Assembly: GCA_017539025.1 (NCBI GenBank) | Contig: JAFYHT010000071.1 | Location: forward strand, 248,001-312,000 | Direction of reading: 5' to 3' | DNA: 64,000 nt | DNA from: Erysipelotrichaceae bacterium | GTDB taxonomy: Bacteria > Bacillota_I > Bacilli_A > Erysipelotrichales > Erysipelotrichaceae | Shown: one piece after another, positions 45,594-54,114 of the stretch | Numbering within the stretch: position 1 is the stretch's first letter | How the letters are laid out: each line of letters opens with the position of its first letter | Notes under the pieces: generated by a model | What the model was told of the DNA's origin: nothing | The model's input: the letters and a program-made list of their open reading frames with translations, nothing else | The model's database searches: none | Program-made: the position numbers and the translations under genes

Positions 45594-47033
45594 TCAATAA
45601 AGAACGAATGTCAGGGTAGCATATAACACGATCATAAAGATCACCATGACAGCCTGTTCCAGTTTGTATTGGCTGAGCAGTCCGATGAATTCTCTGACGA
45701 AGGCATTTGGCCAGAAGTACCATTTGGTTGGAGCACCTTTGCCTTGAGTATTCTCTTTCATCCCGGCTCTTAAAGCCCAGATCCCGCTTCTGAAAAGGTG
45801 GAATCTCGTTGTGAAGAAAGCAACATTGACGTTCTCATCATTGATGATGGCTTTTGAGAACTTCATGTTTTCATAGGTGTTCGTGGACTTGTTTTCCAAT
45901 AGGATCTTTTCTTCAGGGATCCCTTGAGTGAGGAGATAGTTTTTCATCGATTCCGCTTCAGAGATCACTTCATTAGGACCCTGTCCGCCGCTGCAGATGA
46001 AGGTCGCATCTTTTCCGCTTTCTTCTTTCTGTCTGTGATAGAAATCGATCGCACAGTCACATCTTCCTCTTAACAAAGGAGTCGGTGTGCCATCTTTGTT
46101 GATGCCGCAGCCCAGTATGATCAGATAGTCCTTGTCGTAACGCGGCGTGACACGCGATACAAAGATCCCCATGATACAGCTGCCGATCCAGATACAAAGC
46201 AGGTACAGAAAGATCGCCTGTATCCCGTTGCGGATACAGTCATGAAGGCGCAGCTGTTCGTAGGAACCGTAATTGATCAGATCAAAGAAGATCGCCAGTA
46301 TCTCGCCGACGAGTAAGGTAACACCCATCAGTGCGGCAAGTGTGTTTGTAAAGCTTTTCCCTTCATGACGTATAAGCGAGATATTGGATACGATCAATCC
46401 CAAAGCCAGGACGAACAGGACAGGAAAGCTCAGATAAGAAAAGGTCCTTCCAAAACCATAGACGGAGCTGTAGAAAGAAAGCGGGATCAGAGTTTCAGGA
46501 GAGCCATTATTGAGATAGCTCAGAAGAGTCCACAAAGCAGCCATGAATACATAGATGAAGAATCCGATGTAGTAGATCGCATTGTAGGAAAAGACACAGG
46601 TCCTGATCTGATCAAGAAACAGATAAAACAAGACAAATGCCAGACAAAACAGGAATATCACTGTCGCCAACATGGCATAGTATATCGTAGGATACCCGCC
46701 CGTTACCAGGTCAACGAATGTCCCGTCTTTTGTGATATGGAGGACACAGAAATCAAGTGTCTCTCCCTTTGAATTCAGGACATCCACATCCACATTTGTA
46801 TCTCTTCCTATACTGCGTAATGTGATCCTGAGATTTCCGTCTTCAAGGGGTTCAACGGAAGCAACTTCGATCACATCTTCGTCTGTAACGATCTGATAGG
46901 AATCATTCTCTTTCAGGTCTGCAACAAAAACGAATTTATTTCCGGCCGCCTTCCATATCATAAGTAAAGAAAGCAGATAGACAGCGACCAGCGCAAGAAG
47001 GATGATTGGTTTTTTATTCATATACTTTTTCAC
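45594..47033 (-). CDS. YdcF-like (DUF218) membrane protein with long N-terminal region
   Basis: A 479-residue membrane protein. The N-terminal part has a signal-anchor, an extracytoplasmic domain (about 35-115) and several membrane helices. The C-terminal 190 residues are a DUF218/YdcF domain: LIILGCGINKDGTPTPLLRGR, FICSGGQGPNEVISEAESM and ILLENKSTNTYENMKFS. The domain is thought to act in envelope biogenesis. A GTG at 47033 lies six bases after a TATAAT box; ATG 47021 is an alternative start. Confidence 0.85.
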   Translation of the reverse strand: MKKYMNKKPIILLALVAVYLLSLLMIWKAAGNKFVFVADLKENDSYQIVTDEDVIEVASVEPLEDGNLRITLRSIGRDTNVDVDVLNSKGETLDFCVLHITKDGTFVDLVTGGYPTIYYAMLATVIFLFCLAFVLFYLFLDQIRTCVFSYNAIYYIGFFIYVFMAALWTLLSYLNNGSPETLIPLSFYSSVYGFGRTFSYLSFPVLFVLALGLIVSNISLIRHEGKSFTNTLAALMGVTLLVGEILAIFFDLINYGSYEQLRLHDCIRNGIQAIFLYLLCIWIGSCIMGIFVSRVTPRYDKDYLIILGCGINKDGTPTPLLRGRCDCAIDFYHRQKEESGKDATFICSGGQGPNEVISEAESMKNYLLTQGIPEEKILLENKSTNTYENMKFSKAIINDENVNVAFFTTRFHLFRSGIWALRAGMKENTQGKGAPTKWYFWPNAFVREFIGLLSQYKLEQAVMVIFMIVLYATLTFVLY

Positions 47034-47083
47034 AGGAAAATTATAACATTGAGGATACAATAAATATGAACGAGGATAAACAA

Positions 47084-47536
47084 ATGTCGGAGTATAAATT
47101 GATCGATCTGAGACAAAGACCGGATCTGAAAGAAGAAGCAGCGAAATGGTTCCATGAGAAGTGGAAGGTACCCGCAGAAGCCTATCTGGAATGTATGGAC
47201 GCCTATCTGAAGAAAGAAACGGAATATGGTTGGTACCTGTGCATGGACGAAGTAAAGATCGTTGCCGGAAACGGAGTGATCGAAAACGACTTCCACGACA
47301 GAAAAGATCTCCATCCGAATATCTGTGCCGTCTATACGGAAGAGGAATATCGAAACAAGGGTATAGCAGGAGAACTGTTGAATATGACCGTTGAAGATCT
47401 CAGATCCAAAGGGATCTCGCCTGTCTATCTCGTAACGGATCACATCGGATTCTATGAAAGATATGGCTGGGAATTCTACTCTATGGCACAGGGAGATGGA
47501 GAAGACCATCTGACAAGAGTCTATATCCACAGATAA
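47084..47536 (+). CDS. GNAT family N-acetyltransferase
   Basis: A 150-residue acetyltransferase. ICAVYTEEEYRNKGIAGELL is the acetyl-CoA-binding motif A, and LVTDHIGFYERYGWEF is motif B. The ATG at 47084 has GAGG nine bases upstream, so it is chosen over the ATG at 47066. The substrate is unknown. The next three genes follow with no gap. Confidence 0.9.
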   Translation: MSEYKLIDLRQRPDLKEEAAKWFHEKWKVPAEAYLECMDAYLKKETEYGWYLCMDEVKIVAGNGVIENDFHDRKDLHPNICAVYTEEEYRNKGIAGELLNMTVEDLRSKGISPVYLVTDHIGFYERYGWEFYSMAQGDGEDHLTRVYIHR

Positions 47537-47545
47537 GGAGGATCT

Positions 47546-47977
47546 ATGAATACATATTGCGGTGCGGACTGTTCAAAATGTCCGTCAAAAGAATCATGTA
47601 AGGGATGTGTCAGTACCTGCGGTTCTCCATTTGGAGGCAGCTGTGTTGCGGCAGAACACATCAAAGAAAAAGGACTTGAATCATACAGACAATTCAAAGA
47701 AGAAATAAAAGACAAGATCAATGTCATATTGAAGTCTTTAAATTACCCACAAACGGAAAACCTGTTTGAACTCAATGGAAGATTCGTCAATCTGGAATAC
47801 ACATTGCCAAATGAGGAAAAAGCGAAGTTTTTGGATGACAGGAATATCTATCTGGGAACGCAGATTCAGTTGGATGATCTCTCCTGCGGCGTGATCACAG
47901 ACGGATCGTTCATCCTGATCTGTACATACAAAGGCTTTGGTGAAGATCCGAAACTGATCTTATACAGGAGTCTTTAG
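47546..47977 (+). CDS. Cysteine-rich DUF3795-like protein
   Basis: A 143-residue protein with an N-terminal cysteine cluster (YCGADCSKCPSKESCKGC) followed by CGSPFGGSC, then a helical and beta domain. The pattern matches DUF3795-type zinc-ribbon or metal-binding proteins of unknown function. It is the first of two tandem Cys-rich genes, start to stop without a gap. Confidence 0.65.
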   Translation: MNTYCGADCSKCPSKESCKGCVSTCGSPFGGSCVAAEHIKEKGLESYRQFKEEIKDKINVILKSLNYPQTENLFELNGRFVNLEYTLPNEEKAKFLDDRNIYLGTQIQLDDLSCGVITDGSFILICTYKGFGEDPKLILYRSL

Positions 47978-48352
47978 ATGAAAAGAGAACTCGGGATCGC
48001 CAGATGCGGACTGGCCTGTTGTCTTTGTTCAGAGAACGATCACTGCGCAGGGTGTAACTCGGGAGATTGTCCGGATAAGGACTGGTGCATCAACAGAAGC
48101 TGTTCGATCGATAAACAGATCGGCCACTGTTATGAGTGCGAAGAAGGATGTCGTAAGGGATTGTTGTCCAAGATCAAACCCTATGGCTTTTCTGTGTTTG
48201 CGAAAAGATATGGGGAAGAAGAACTCCTGGATTGCCTTGAACGTAATGAAAGAAACGGGATCATCTATCACAGGGGAGGCATCAATGGCGATTACGACGA
48301 CTTTGAAGATGCCGAAGAACTGATCAGGTTTATCAAAACAGGAAAAAGATGA
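47978..48352 (+). CDS. DUF3795 domain protein
   Basis: A 124-residue protein with ten or more cysteines: RCGLACCLCSENDHCAGCNS, then CPDKDWCINRSC and CYECEEGC. This is the DUF3795 layout, probably binding zinc or an iron-sulfur cluster. It begins one base after the previous stop and overlaps the next gene by four bases. Its function is not known. Confidence 0.8.
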   Translation: MKRELGIARCGLACCLCSENDHCAGCNSGDCPDKDWCINRSCSIDKQIGHCYECEEGCRKGLLSKIKPYGFSVFAKRYGEEELLDCLERNERNGIIYHRGGINGDYDDFEDAEELIRFIKTGKR

Positions 48353-48918
48353 AAGAAGAAAAACTCTTTTATACAAGCGATCGGAAAGTGTGGCGACAGT
48401 GGCTGTCGTCACATTTTGAAACGGAAAACGAGGTCTGGCTGATCTATCCGATGAAAGGATCAAACGAAGAAAGTATCCTTTACAATGACGCGGTGGAAGA
48501 AGCCCTGTGTTTCGGCTGGATCGACAGCACGATCAGACACACCGATCCGTTGCACAGAGCGCAGAGGTTTACTCCGCGAAATCCGAAAAGCAGCTATTCG
48601 AGACCCAATATCGAACGCCTGATATGGTTAAATAAACAGGGGCTCATCCATCCGAAAGTAAAAGAGTCATTAAAAGAGACTATTGAGAAAGAATATGTCT
48701 TTCCAAAGGATATTCTGAAGAAAATAAAGAAAGATCCAATTGCCTGGGAAAACTATCAGAACTTTTCAGAGCCATATAAAAGGATCAGGATCGCTTATAT
48801 CGATGCCGCAAGAAAAAGGCCGGAAGAGTTTGAAAAACGTCTGAATAACTTCATTAAGAAGACAAGAGAAAACAAGCTGATCATCGGCTATGGCGGGATC
48901 GAGAAGTATTACCGTTAA
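48349..48918 (+). CDS. YdeI/OmpD-associated family protein
   Basis: A 189-residue protein of the bacteriocin-protection YdeI/OmpD-associated group: WRQWLSSHFETENEVWLIYP, AVEEALCFGWIDSTIR and RFTPRNPKSSYSRPNIERL are diagnostic. The family has been tied to resistance to antimicrobial peptides, but the biochemistry is unknown. ATGA overlap with DUF3795. Confidence 0.9.
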   Translation: MKEEKLFYTSDRKVWRQWLSSHFETENEVWLIYPMKGSNEESILYNDAVEEALCFGWIDSTIRHTDPLHRAQRFTPRNPKSSYSRPNIERLIWLNKQGLIHPKVKESLKETIEKEYVFPKDILKKIKKDPIAWENYQNFSEPYKRIRIAYIDAARKRPEEFEKRLNNFIKKTRENKLIIGYGGIEKYYR

Positions 48919-48943
48919 ACAAAACATAATATAATGTGGATAT

Positions 48944-50182
48944 ATGGATAACGAAAACAGGAAAACAAGGATCATCTGTATCGGTGCCGGAGCTTCCGGA
49001 TTGTTTTTCGCGTTGAACTGTGCAGACGAGGAACACGAAGTCATATTATTGGATTCCAACTCGAAAGCCGGAAGGAAGATGTACATCTCCGGCAAGGGAA
49101 GATGCAACATCACCAATGATTGCGATACAAGAGAGTTCATCAAAAACGTCATCCGGAACCCGAAGTTTTTATATGGTGCGATCAATCGCTTCAAGCCATC
49201 CGATACGATCGAGTTTTTCAATGAACATGGCTGTCCGTTAAAGACCGAAAGAGGAAACAGAGTCTTCCCGGTCTCTGACAAATCATCCGATATCATTGAT
49301 TGTCTTGTCAGGGAATGTAAGAGAAAGAAAGTTGATATTCAGTTCGATCGAAAGATCACCAAGATCGAAAAGAAAGACGATCAGTTTATCGTCTTCAGTA
49401 AAGATAAGAAATACATTGCCGACAAGCTTGTGATCGCTACCGGAGGAAAGTCCTACTCTTCTACCGGATCGACAGGAGACGGCTATCGTTTTGGCAAGCA
49501 GTTCGGTCACAGCGTTACTGAATTGAAGAGCGCACTATGTCCGATCAGAGTCAGAGAAAAGATCACTTATGACATGTTGAAGATGACGCTGAAGAATGTA
49601 TCACTGACTGCCAAGAACGATCATTTCAAAAAGACGATTTTCGGCGATATGGAATTCCTGAAAGGATCGATCACCGGACCAATCGTTTTAAGCATGTCAT
49701 CCCTGATCAACAGGGAAGAAGATGTTGAACTGTCTTTGGATTTCAAACCGGCACTGGATGAAGAGAAGCTGGATAAGAGACTGTTAAGAGAAATACAGAA
49801 TAGTCCAAACAAAGATGTCGGCTACCTGCTTAAGAGCCTTCTTCCAAGTCAGATCATCGAATTCTTCATTGAGAACACAGATACTGATCCTGATCTGCCT
49901 TTGAATTCTCTGACAAAAGAAAAAAGGCAGCAGCTCCTGCATGATCTGAAAAGCTTCCATCTGACCTATCTTAGTCTGGAAGACATCGATAAGGGGATCG
50001 TGACATCCGGCGGTATCGATGTAAATGAGGTCGATCCGAAGACGATGGAGTCGAAACTGTGTGAGAACCTCTACTTCATCGGAGAGGTAATCGATGTCGA
50101 TGCCCTGACCGGAGGCTTCAATCTGCAGACCGCATTATCGACAGGATACAGTTGTGCACAAGCAATCAAAAACGAAGACTGA
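48944..50182 (+). CDS. NAD(P)/FAD-dependent oxidoreductase (HI0933/BaiN-like)
   Basis: A 412-residue flavoprotein. IGAGASGLFFALNC binds FAD; SKAGRKMYISGKGRCNITND is the family signature, and ATGGKSYSSTGSTGDGY is the second dinucleotide motif. DALTGGFNLQTALSTGY near the C-terminus completes the FAD site. The role is unclear; relatives reduce bile acids or other ene compounds. A TATAAT box ends 8 bases before the ATG and there is no ribosome site. Confidence 0.92.
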   Translation: MDNENRKTRIICIGAGASGLFFALNCADEEHEVILLDSNSKAGRKMYISGKGRCNITNDCDTREFIKNVIRNPKFLYGAINRFKPSDTIEFFNEHGCPLKTERGNRVFPVSDKSSDIIDCLVRECKRKKVDIQFDRKITKIEKKDDQFIVFSKDKKYIADKLVIATGGKSYSSTGSTGDGYRFGKQFGHSVTELKSALCPIRVREKITYDMLKMTLKNVSLTAKNDHFKKTIFGDMEFLKGSITGPIVLSMSSLINREEDVELSLDFKPALDEEKLDKRLLREIQNSPNKDVGYLLKSLLPSQIIEFFIENTDTDPDLPLNSLTKEKRQQLLHDLKSFHLTYLSLEDIDKGIVTSGGIDVNEVDPKTMESKLCENLYFIGEVIDVDALTGGFNLQTALSTGYSCAQAIKNED

Positions 50183-50202
50183 TAAAGTCTCCGTTTTTTG
50201 TT
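50170..50202 (+). terminator. Terminator overlapping the stop of the flavoprotein gene
   Basis: AACGAAGACT and AGTCTCCGTT pair with one mismatch; the TGA stop sits next to the loop, and TTTT follows. Confidence 0.7.
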
Positions 50203-50212
50203 GATTGAATTT

Positions 50213-50560
50213 CTATTTCAGTAAGATGCACGCAAGGACATATGCGGGTTCATCGCTTCTGTTGACGATGGCATGACTATGTCCGTCTTCACAGATCGTC
50301 ACATCACCTTCGTGAAGCTGTATCTCTTCGTCGTCATCATAGTAGATCGGATCTCCTTTTAGGACACAGAAGTATTCCTGTTCGTTTAGGTGGTCGTGCT
50401 TGCCGACGCCGCAGCCCGGTTCCAGCGTGAGTACTCCCAGCATTCTGGATCTTCCTAACAGTTCGCTTTTTTCAAAGAGATTGCGGATGAAGACCTGTCC
50501 GTCTCCGCCTCTCATGTGTTCTCTGATTTCTGTTGAGCATTCTTCTTTTCTTCTGATCAT
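50213..50560 (-). CDS. Small cupin protein
   Basis: A 115-residue single-domain cupin; ATG at 50560 after GAGGTG. The metal-binding motif is GCGVGKHDHLNEQEYFCVLKG (two His, one Glu), followed by the second motif HEGDVTICEDGHSHAIVN. Metal and substrate are unknown. Single gene. Confidence 0.88.
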   Translation of the reverse strand: MIRRKEECSTEIREHMRGGDGQVFIRNLFEKSELLGRSRMLGVLTLEPGCGVGKHDHLNEQEYFCVLKGDPIYYDDDEEIQLHEGDVTICEDGHSHAIVNRSDEPAYVLACILLK

Positions 50561-50678
50561 ATTGACACCTCTTATTTCTATTATATCCATATATATAATG
50601 CTTCCGTATCAAAACAGAAAATGATTGAAACACAGCTTTTCGTGTTATCTTATGATAAAGAAGGAAAGAAGGGCTTTT

Positions 50679-51593
50679 ATGGAAATCGTAACGATATTGT
50701 TGAAACAGGTGCTGATCATGTATATCCTGATGTTTATCGGATACATGGTTTATAAGAAAGAACTTTTGAGTGATCAGGGAACGAAGGATCTGGGAAAGAT
50801 CCTGTTGAACATTGCGGTACCGGCTGTCGTGATCTCCAATTTCTGTATCGAAAGGACAGCAGAGAAGACGGCAGAACTGTTTTCTTCGTTACTTATTTCT
50901 TTGATATGCATGGGCTTATCGATCCTTGTTTCTTATCTTGTTTTTCATAAGAAAGATCGTATTGGTGAATTTGCCGCAGCGTTTTCCAATGCCGGCTTTA
51001 TCGGCATCCCTCTTGTTCAGGCAACATTCGGATCGAGCGGTGTGTTCTATATTTCGATGATGATCGTACTGATCGCTTTCTTACAATGGTCATTCGGTGT
51101 CTATACGATCACTGATGATAAATCTTATATCGATCTCAAGAAGGTCATCAAAAGCCCGACTGTCATCGCTGTTGCGATAGGGACGATCATCTATTTCAGC
51201 GGGATCAGGATCCCGACGATCGCATCAAGCGTCTTAAGCATTATTTCCGGATTGAATACGCCTCTGGCGATGCTGGTATCGGGAGTCTACCTGGCACAAA
51301 GTGATCTCATAAGTATGATCAGAAAAAAGAACGTCTATTTCCTCTGTTTCATCAGACTGATCGTCGTCCCGTTGGTCATCATGTGTATTTTCCGTTTCCT
51401 GCCGCTTGGAAACAGCGCCATCAAGATGGCGATCCTGCTGGCAGCGGCATGTCCTGTCGGTTCCAACGTAGCGATCTTTGCCCAGCAGTATGACAAGGAT
51501 TACAGAAGAGGGATTGAGTATGTGTGCATCTCAACACTTTTAAGCATCATCACGTTACCTCTCGTAATGTTCCTGGCAAGCTTCATTCTTTAG
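50679..51593 (+). CDS. AEC family transporter (auxin efflux carrier-like)
   Basis: A 304-residue membrane protein with ten predicted hydrophobic segments. The AEC marks are GKILLNIAVPAVVISNF, AAFSNAGFIGIPLVQATFG and AAACPVGSNVAIFAQQY. In bacteria the family exports malate or other organic acids. Start ATG 50679 after AAGAAGGG. Confidence 0.92.
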   Translation: MEIVTILLKQVLIMYILMFIGYMVYKKELLSDQGTKDLGKILLNIAVPAVVISNFCIERTAEKTAELFSSLLISLICMGLSILVSYLVFHKKDRIGEFAAAFSNAGFIGIPLVQATFGSSGVFYISMMIVLIAFLQWSFGVYTITDDKSYIDLKKVIKSPTVIAVAIGTIIYFSGIRIPTIASSVLSIISGLNTPLAMLVSGVYLAQSDLISMIRKKNVYFLCFIRLIVVPLVIMCIFRFLPLGNSAIKMAILLAAACPVGSNVAIFAQQYDKDYRRGIEYVCISTLLSIITLPLVMFLASFIL

Positions 51594-51627
51594 CTGATAG
51601 AATAAGATCAGAACAGGAGGATCCGAT

Positions 51628-51864
51628 ATGAGACTCAATGTTGATTTACCGATCAAGCAGCAGGATATCATCGATCTGCTGGAAGCGCAGGAAGAACCCA
51701 TATATCACTTCATTGGAAGAAACAAGAATCTGAGATCACAATTACAGTTTGAAGTGGAGAAGGTCCCGGAAGATATAGAAAATCTTGCGACATACACGAA
51801 GAAGCTGATCAAAGCTCAGCCATATGGCGGCTCGATCGCCTTTCGCGTTACAACAGAAGAATAG
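51628..51864 (+). CDS. Small conserved-looking protein of unknown function
   Basis: A 78-residue acidic protein with a strong AGGAGG site. It starts with a strand and DIIDLLEAQEEPIY, has FIGRNKNLRSQLQFEVE in the middle, and ends VTTEE. Coding bias looks normal and a strong terminator follows, so it is a real gene. I do not recognise it. Confidence 0.7.
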   Translation: MRLNVDLPIKQQDIIDLLEAQEEPIYHFIGRNKNLRSQLQFEVEKVPEDIENLATYTKKLIKAQPYGGSIAFRVTTEE

Positions 51865-51867
51865 TGA

Positions 51868-51894
51868 AAAAGCGGACAAAACGTCCGCTTTTGT
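51868..51894 (+). terminator. Strong terminator
   Basis: AAAAGCGGAC and GTCCGCTTTT form a 10-bp perfect stem with a 5-base loop. Confidence 0.85.
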
Positions 51895-51962
51895 AACGCA
51901 TATCTGCTTGCCTTTTTTCTGTTACATGGTAGAATAATGCCATTATACAAGGAGGGATCAAG

Positions 51963-52808
51963 ATGGCAGACAGGAGAGACGCAAGACGCGTAGAAGTATC
52001 CACTCTGATGCAGTGCTGCATCGATCTGAAACCGACGAGAAAAGAAAACGAAGTCTACATCAACCGCAAGATGGACGTGACGAATCTGGTTTCTTTCATT
52101 GAAAAAGAAAAGAAGGAAGGAAAGCACTACACCTATTTCCATGCCTTCCTGGCAGCGATCGCTAGGACCATCTATCATCGTCCGAAACTTAACCGTTTCA
52201 TTTCCAACAGACATATGTACGAACACAACGAGATCCTCTTGTCTTTCGTTGCGAAGATGACTTTAGATGACAAGTCGGAAGAACTGATGTTGGTGGTACC
52301 GATCGATGAGAATGATACGATCGAAACGATCGCAGACAAGACAGCTGAAAAGGTCAATAAATTAAGATCGGCAAGCGTTGAAAAGAAAGGCGCAAACAAC
52401 GCTGCAGATACTTTAGGCAAGATGCCGAATATCATCAGGGTACCGATATTTGCGATCTTAAAGACACTGGCAAAGTTCGGCAAGCTTCCATCTTCCCTGA
52501 CTGACAACAATATCTACTTCTCCAGCATGATCATTTCCAATCTGGGATCGATCGGCTGTGGAGCAATCTATCACAATCTGGCAGATTTCGGCAGCTGTTC
52601 TTCACTGACGACGATCGGTGAGATCAACGATGAAGTCGTCGTCAATGAAAAGGGAAAACAGGAGATCAGAAAGATGTGTGAATTCGGTATCACACTGGAC
52701 GAAAGGATCGGCGATGGTTTCTACTTTGCCCGTTGTGTCGATTTGATCGAAAAGATCCTGGATGATCCTGAATCCTTATACGAACCGATCAGTAAATTAC
52801 CGGAATAA
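51963..52808 (+). CDS. Stand-alone 2-oxoacid dehydrogenase acyltransferase-like protein with a changed active site
   Basis: A 281-residue protein with the fold of the catalytic domain of E2/chloramphenicol acetyltransferase: YTYFHAFLAAIARTIYHRPK, then ISNLGSIGCGAIYHNLADFG. The catalytic motif DHRxxDG reads Asp246-Glu247-Arg248-Ile-Gly-Asp251-Gly, so the catalytic His is a Glu. No lipoyl or E3-binding domain and no E1/E3 genes are present. It may be inactive as an acyltransferase or use another chemistry. Confidence 0.85.
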   Translation: MADRRDARRVEVSTLMQCCIDLKPTRKENEVYINRKMDVTNLVSFIEKEKKEGKHYTYFHAFLAAIARTIYHRPKLNRFISNRHMYEHNEILLSFVAKMTLDDKSEELMLVVPIDENDTIETIADKTAEKVNKLRSASVEKKGANNAADTLGKMPNIIRVPIFAILKTLAKFGKLPSSLTDNNIYFSSMIISNLGSIGCGAIYHNLADFGSCSSLTTIGEINDEVVVNEKGKQEIRKMCEFGITLDERIGDGFYFARCVDLIEKILDDPESLYEPISKLPE

Positions 52809-52809
52809 A

Positions 52810-52856
52810 AAGATCCCTTACGGGATCAGCGAGCGGCTTTGCCGCTTTTCTTTTTA
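52810..52856. terminator. Double hairpin terminator
   Basis: GATCCC/GGGATC and AGCGGC/GCCGCT form two adjacent hairpins, the second followed by TTTTCTTTTT. It lies between convergent genes. Confidence 0.75.
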
Positions 52857-54029
52857 TCTGATCGCAAGGATCAGGAATCCACCATTATTGATCTCTTCTT
52901 TTTCAATGACAATAAGGCCATTGTTTTTTAAAAGTCTTTCCCAAGCCTTTGCGCTTCTTAAGATCTCATTTCCTTTTAAGGCGTTGGACACGACCTTGAT
53001 GGTAGGAACCATGAAGACAAAGGTATTGGAAACGCGAAGGCCTTCTTTCGATGTTTTGATGAGTTTATCGTCCTCAAAAGATTCCAGTATCTCATAAGAA
53101 AAGACCGTATCAAACGTTTTGTCTTCATAAGGAAGCTTTGATAGATCTCCAAGATCATAGGTGACATCTGTCTGATTCTGTTCATTGATATTCAAGGCGA
53201 GATCGCGCATATCGGGATCCGTTTCCAGGCATACATTTTCATATCCCTGTCTGTTGAGATAAACGGAAAGGGCAGATGTCGTTTCACCCGTTTCCAGGAT
53301 CTTTCCTTTTTCCGGTGTATGTTTTCTGATCATATCGACCAGATCTTTCTTTTCTTCATAAGTTTTATTCACGAAGGAACGATAGTCTGTATAGTCGTTG
53401 AATAAAGAAGAATAGAAAGCAGGCGCGATCATCCCTTTCTGTAAGCCGAGTTTTCTTCTTAATTCAAAGAGCCATCCGTGATTTTTTAATGGAACTTTAC
53501 CGTCTTTATACAGAGTCTGTCTTGGGATGAAGAAGTCTCTGTCGTAGTCTTCCGCTTTTTCAAACAGCAACATTCCCACCAGGTGATCCATCTCGTGCTG
53601 GACGACGCAGGACTGGTCCCCCTTTAATTCAAGAGTCTTCTTCTTTCCGTTTTCATCGTCATATTCAATGACGACATCGTCGTTGTATCTGACCAGAGCT
53701 CTGTAGTCATCGACCGAGAAACAGCCGATCCTGAAAAGTCTCTGTTTTCCTTTTTCTTCAATGACTTTCGGATTGATGAAGATGTATCTTGTATCTTTCA
53801 GAGCGACAGCGCTGATCGCCAGATCGTAGTCGATCTGATTGGCAGAAAGACCAATGGCACCGCGCTTGTTTCCTTCTTTGGCGATCAGATCATCCAGCGT
53901 TTCGTTGAGGTCCCTGATACAATTGACTGTTTCTTGAGAATTGAAATCAGTCACTGTTTTCAGCTTCTTGTGCAGGATCTGATTGTTGTTTTTAGAGTGA
54001 ACATCATATTTGACTATATCTCTGATCAT
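52854..54029 (-). CDS. Peptide deformylase fused to an S-adenosylmethionine methyltransferase
   Basis: A 391-residue fusion; start ATG 54029 after AAGGAAAA. Residues 1 to about 165 are a peptide deformylase: motif I GLSANQ (60-65), motif II GCFS with metal-binding Cys103, motif III QHEMDH with His145, Glu146 and His149. After a linker, residues about 225-391 form a class I methyltransferase (ILETGETTSALSVYL at 244-258, then LETDPDM and TFDTVFSYEILE). Motif I of the methyltransferase has Thr where Gly-Cys-Gly is usual. The def part removes N-formyl groups; the tail could modify the same peptide (inference). Confidence 0.85.
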   Translation of the reverse strand: MIRDIVKYDVHSKNNNQILHKKLKTVTDFNSQETVNCIRDLNETLDDLIAKEGNKRGAIGLSANQIDYDLAISAVALKDTRYIFINPKVIEEKGKQRLFRIGCFSVDDYRALVRYNDDVVIEYDDENGKKKTLELKGDQSCVVQHEMDHLVGMLLFEKAEDYDRDFFIPRQTLYKDGKVPLKNHGWLFELRRKLGLQKGMIAPAFYSSLFNDYTDYRSFVNKTYEEKKDLVDMIRKHTPEKGKILETGETTSALSVYLNRQGYENVCLETDPDMRDLALNINEQNQTDVTYDLGDLSKLPYEDKTFDTVFSYEILESFEDDKLIKTSKEGLRVSNTFVFMVPTIKVVSNALKGNEILRSAKAWERLLKNNGLIVIEKEEINNGGFLILAIR

Positions 54030-54114
54030 GATATTTTCCTTTTGTACCTTCTTACAGCCAGTATAACACTTTTGTTTCGATATAATAGATGTATAGAACA
54101 AGGAGAAAAACAAT

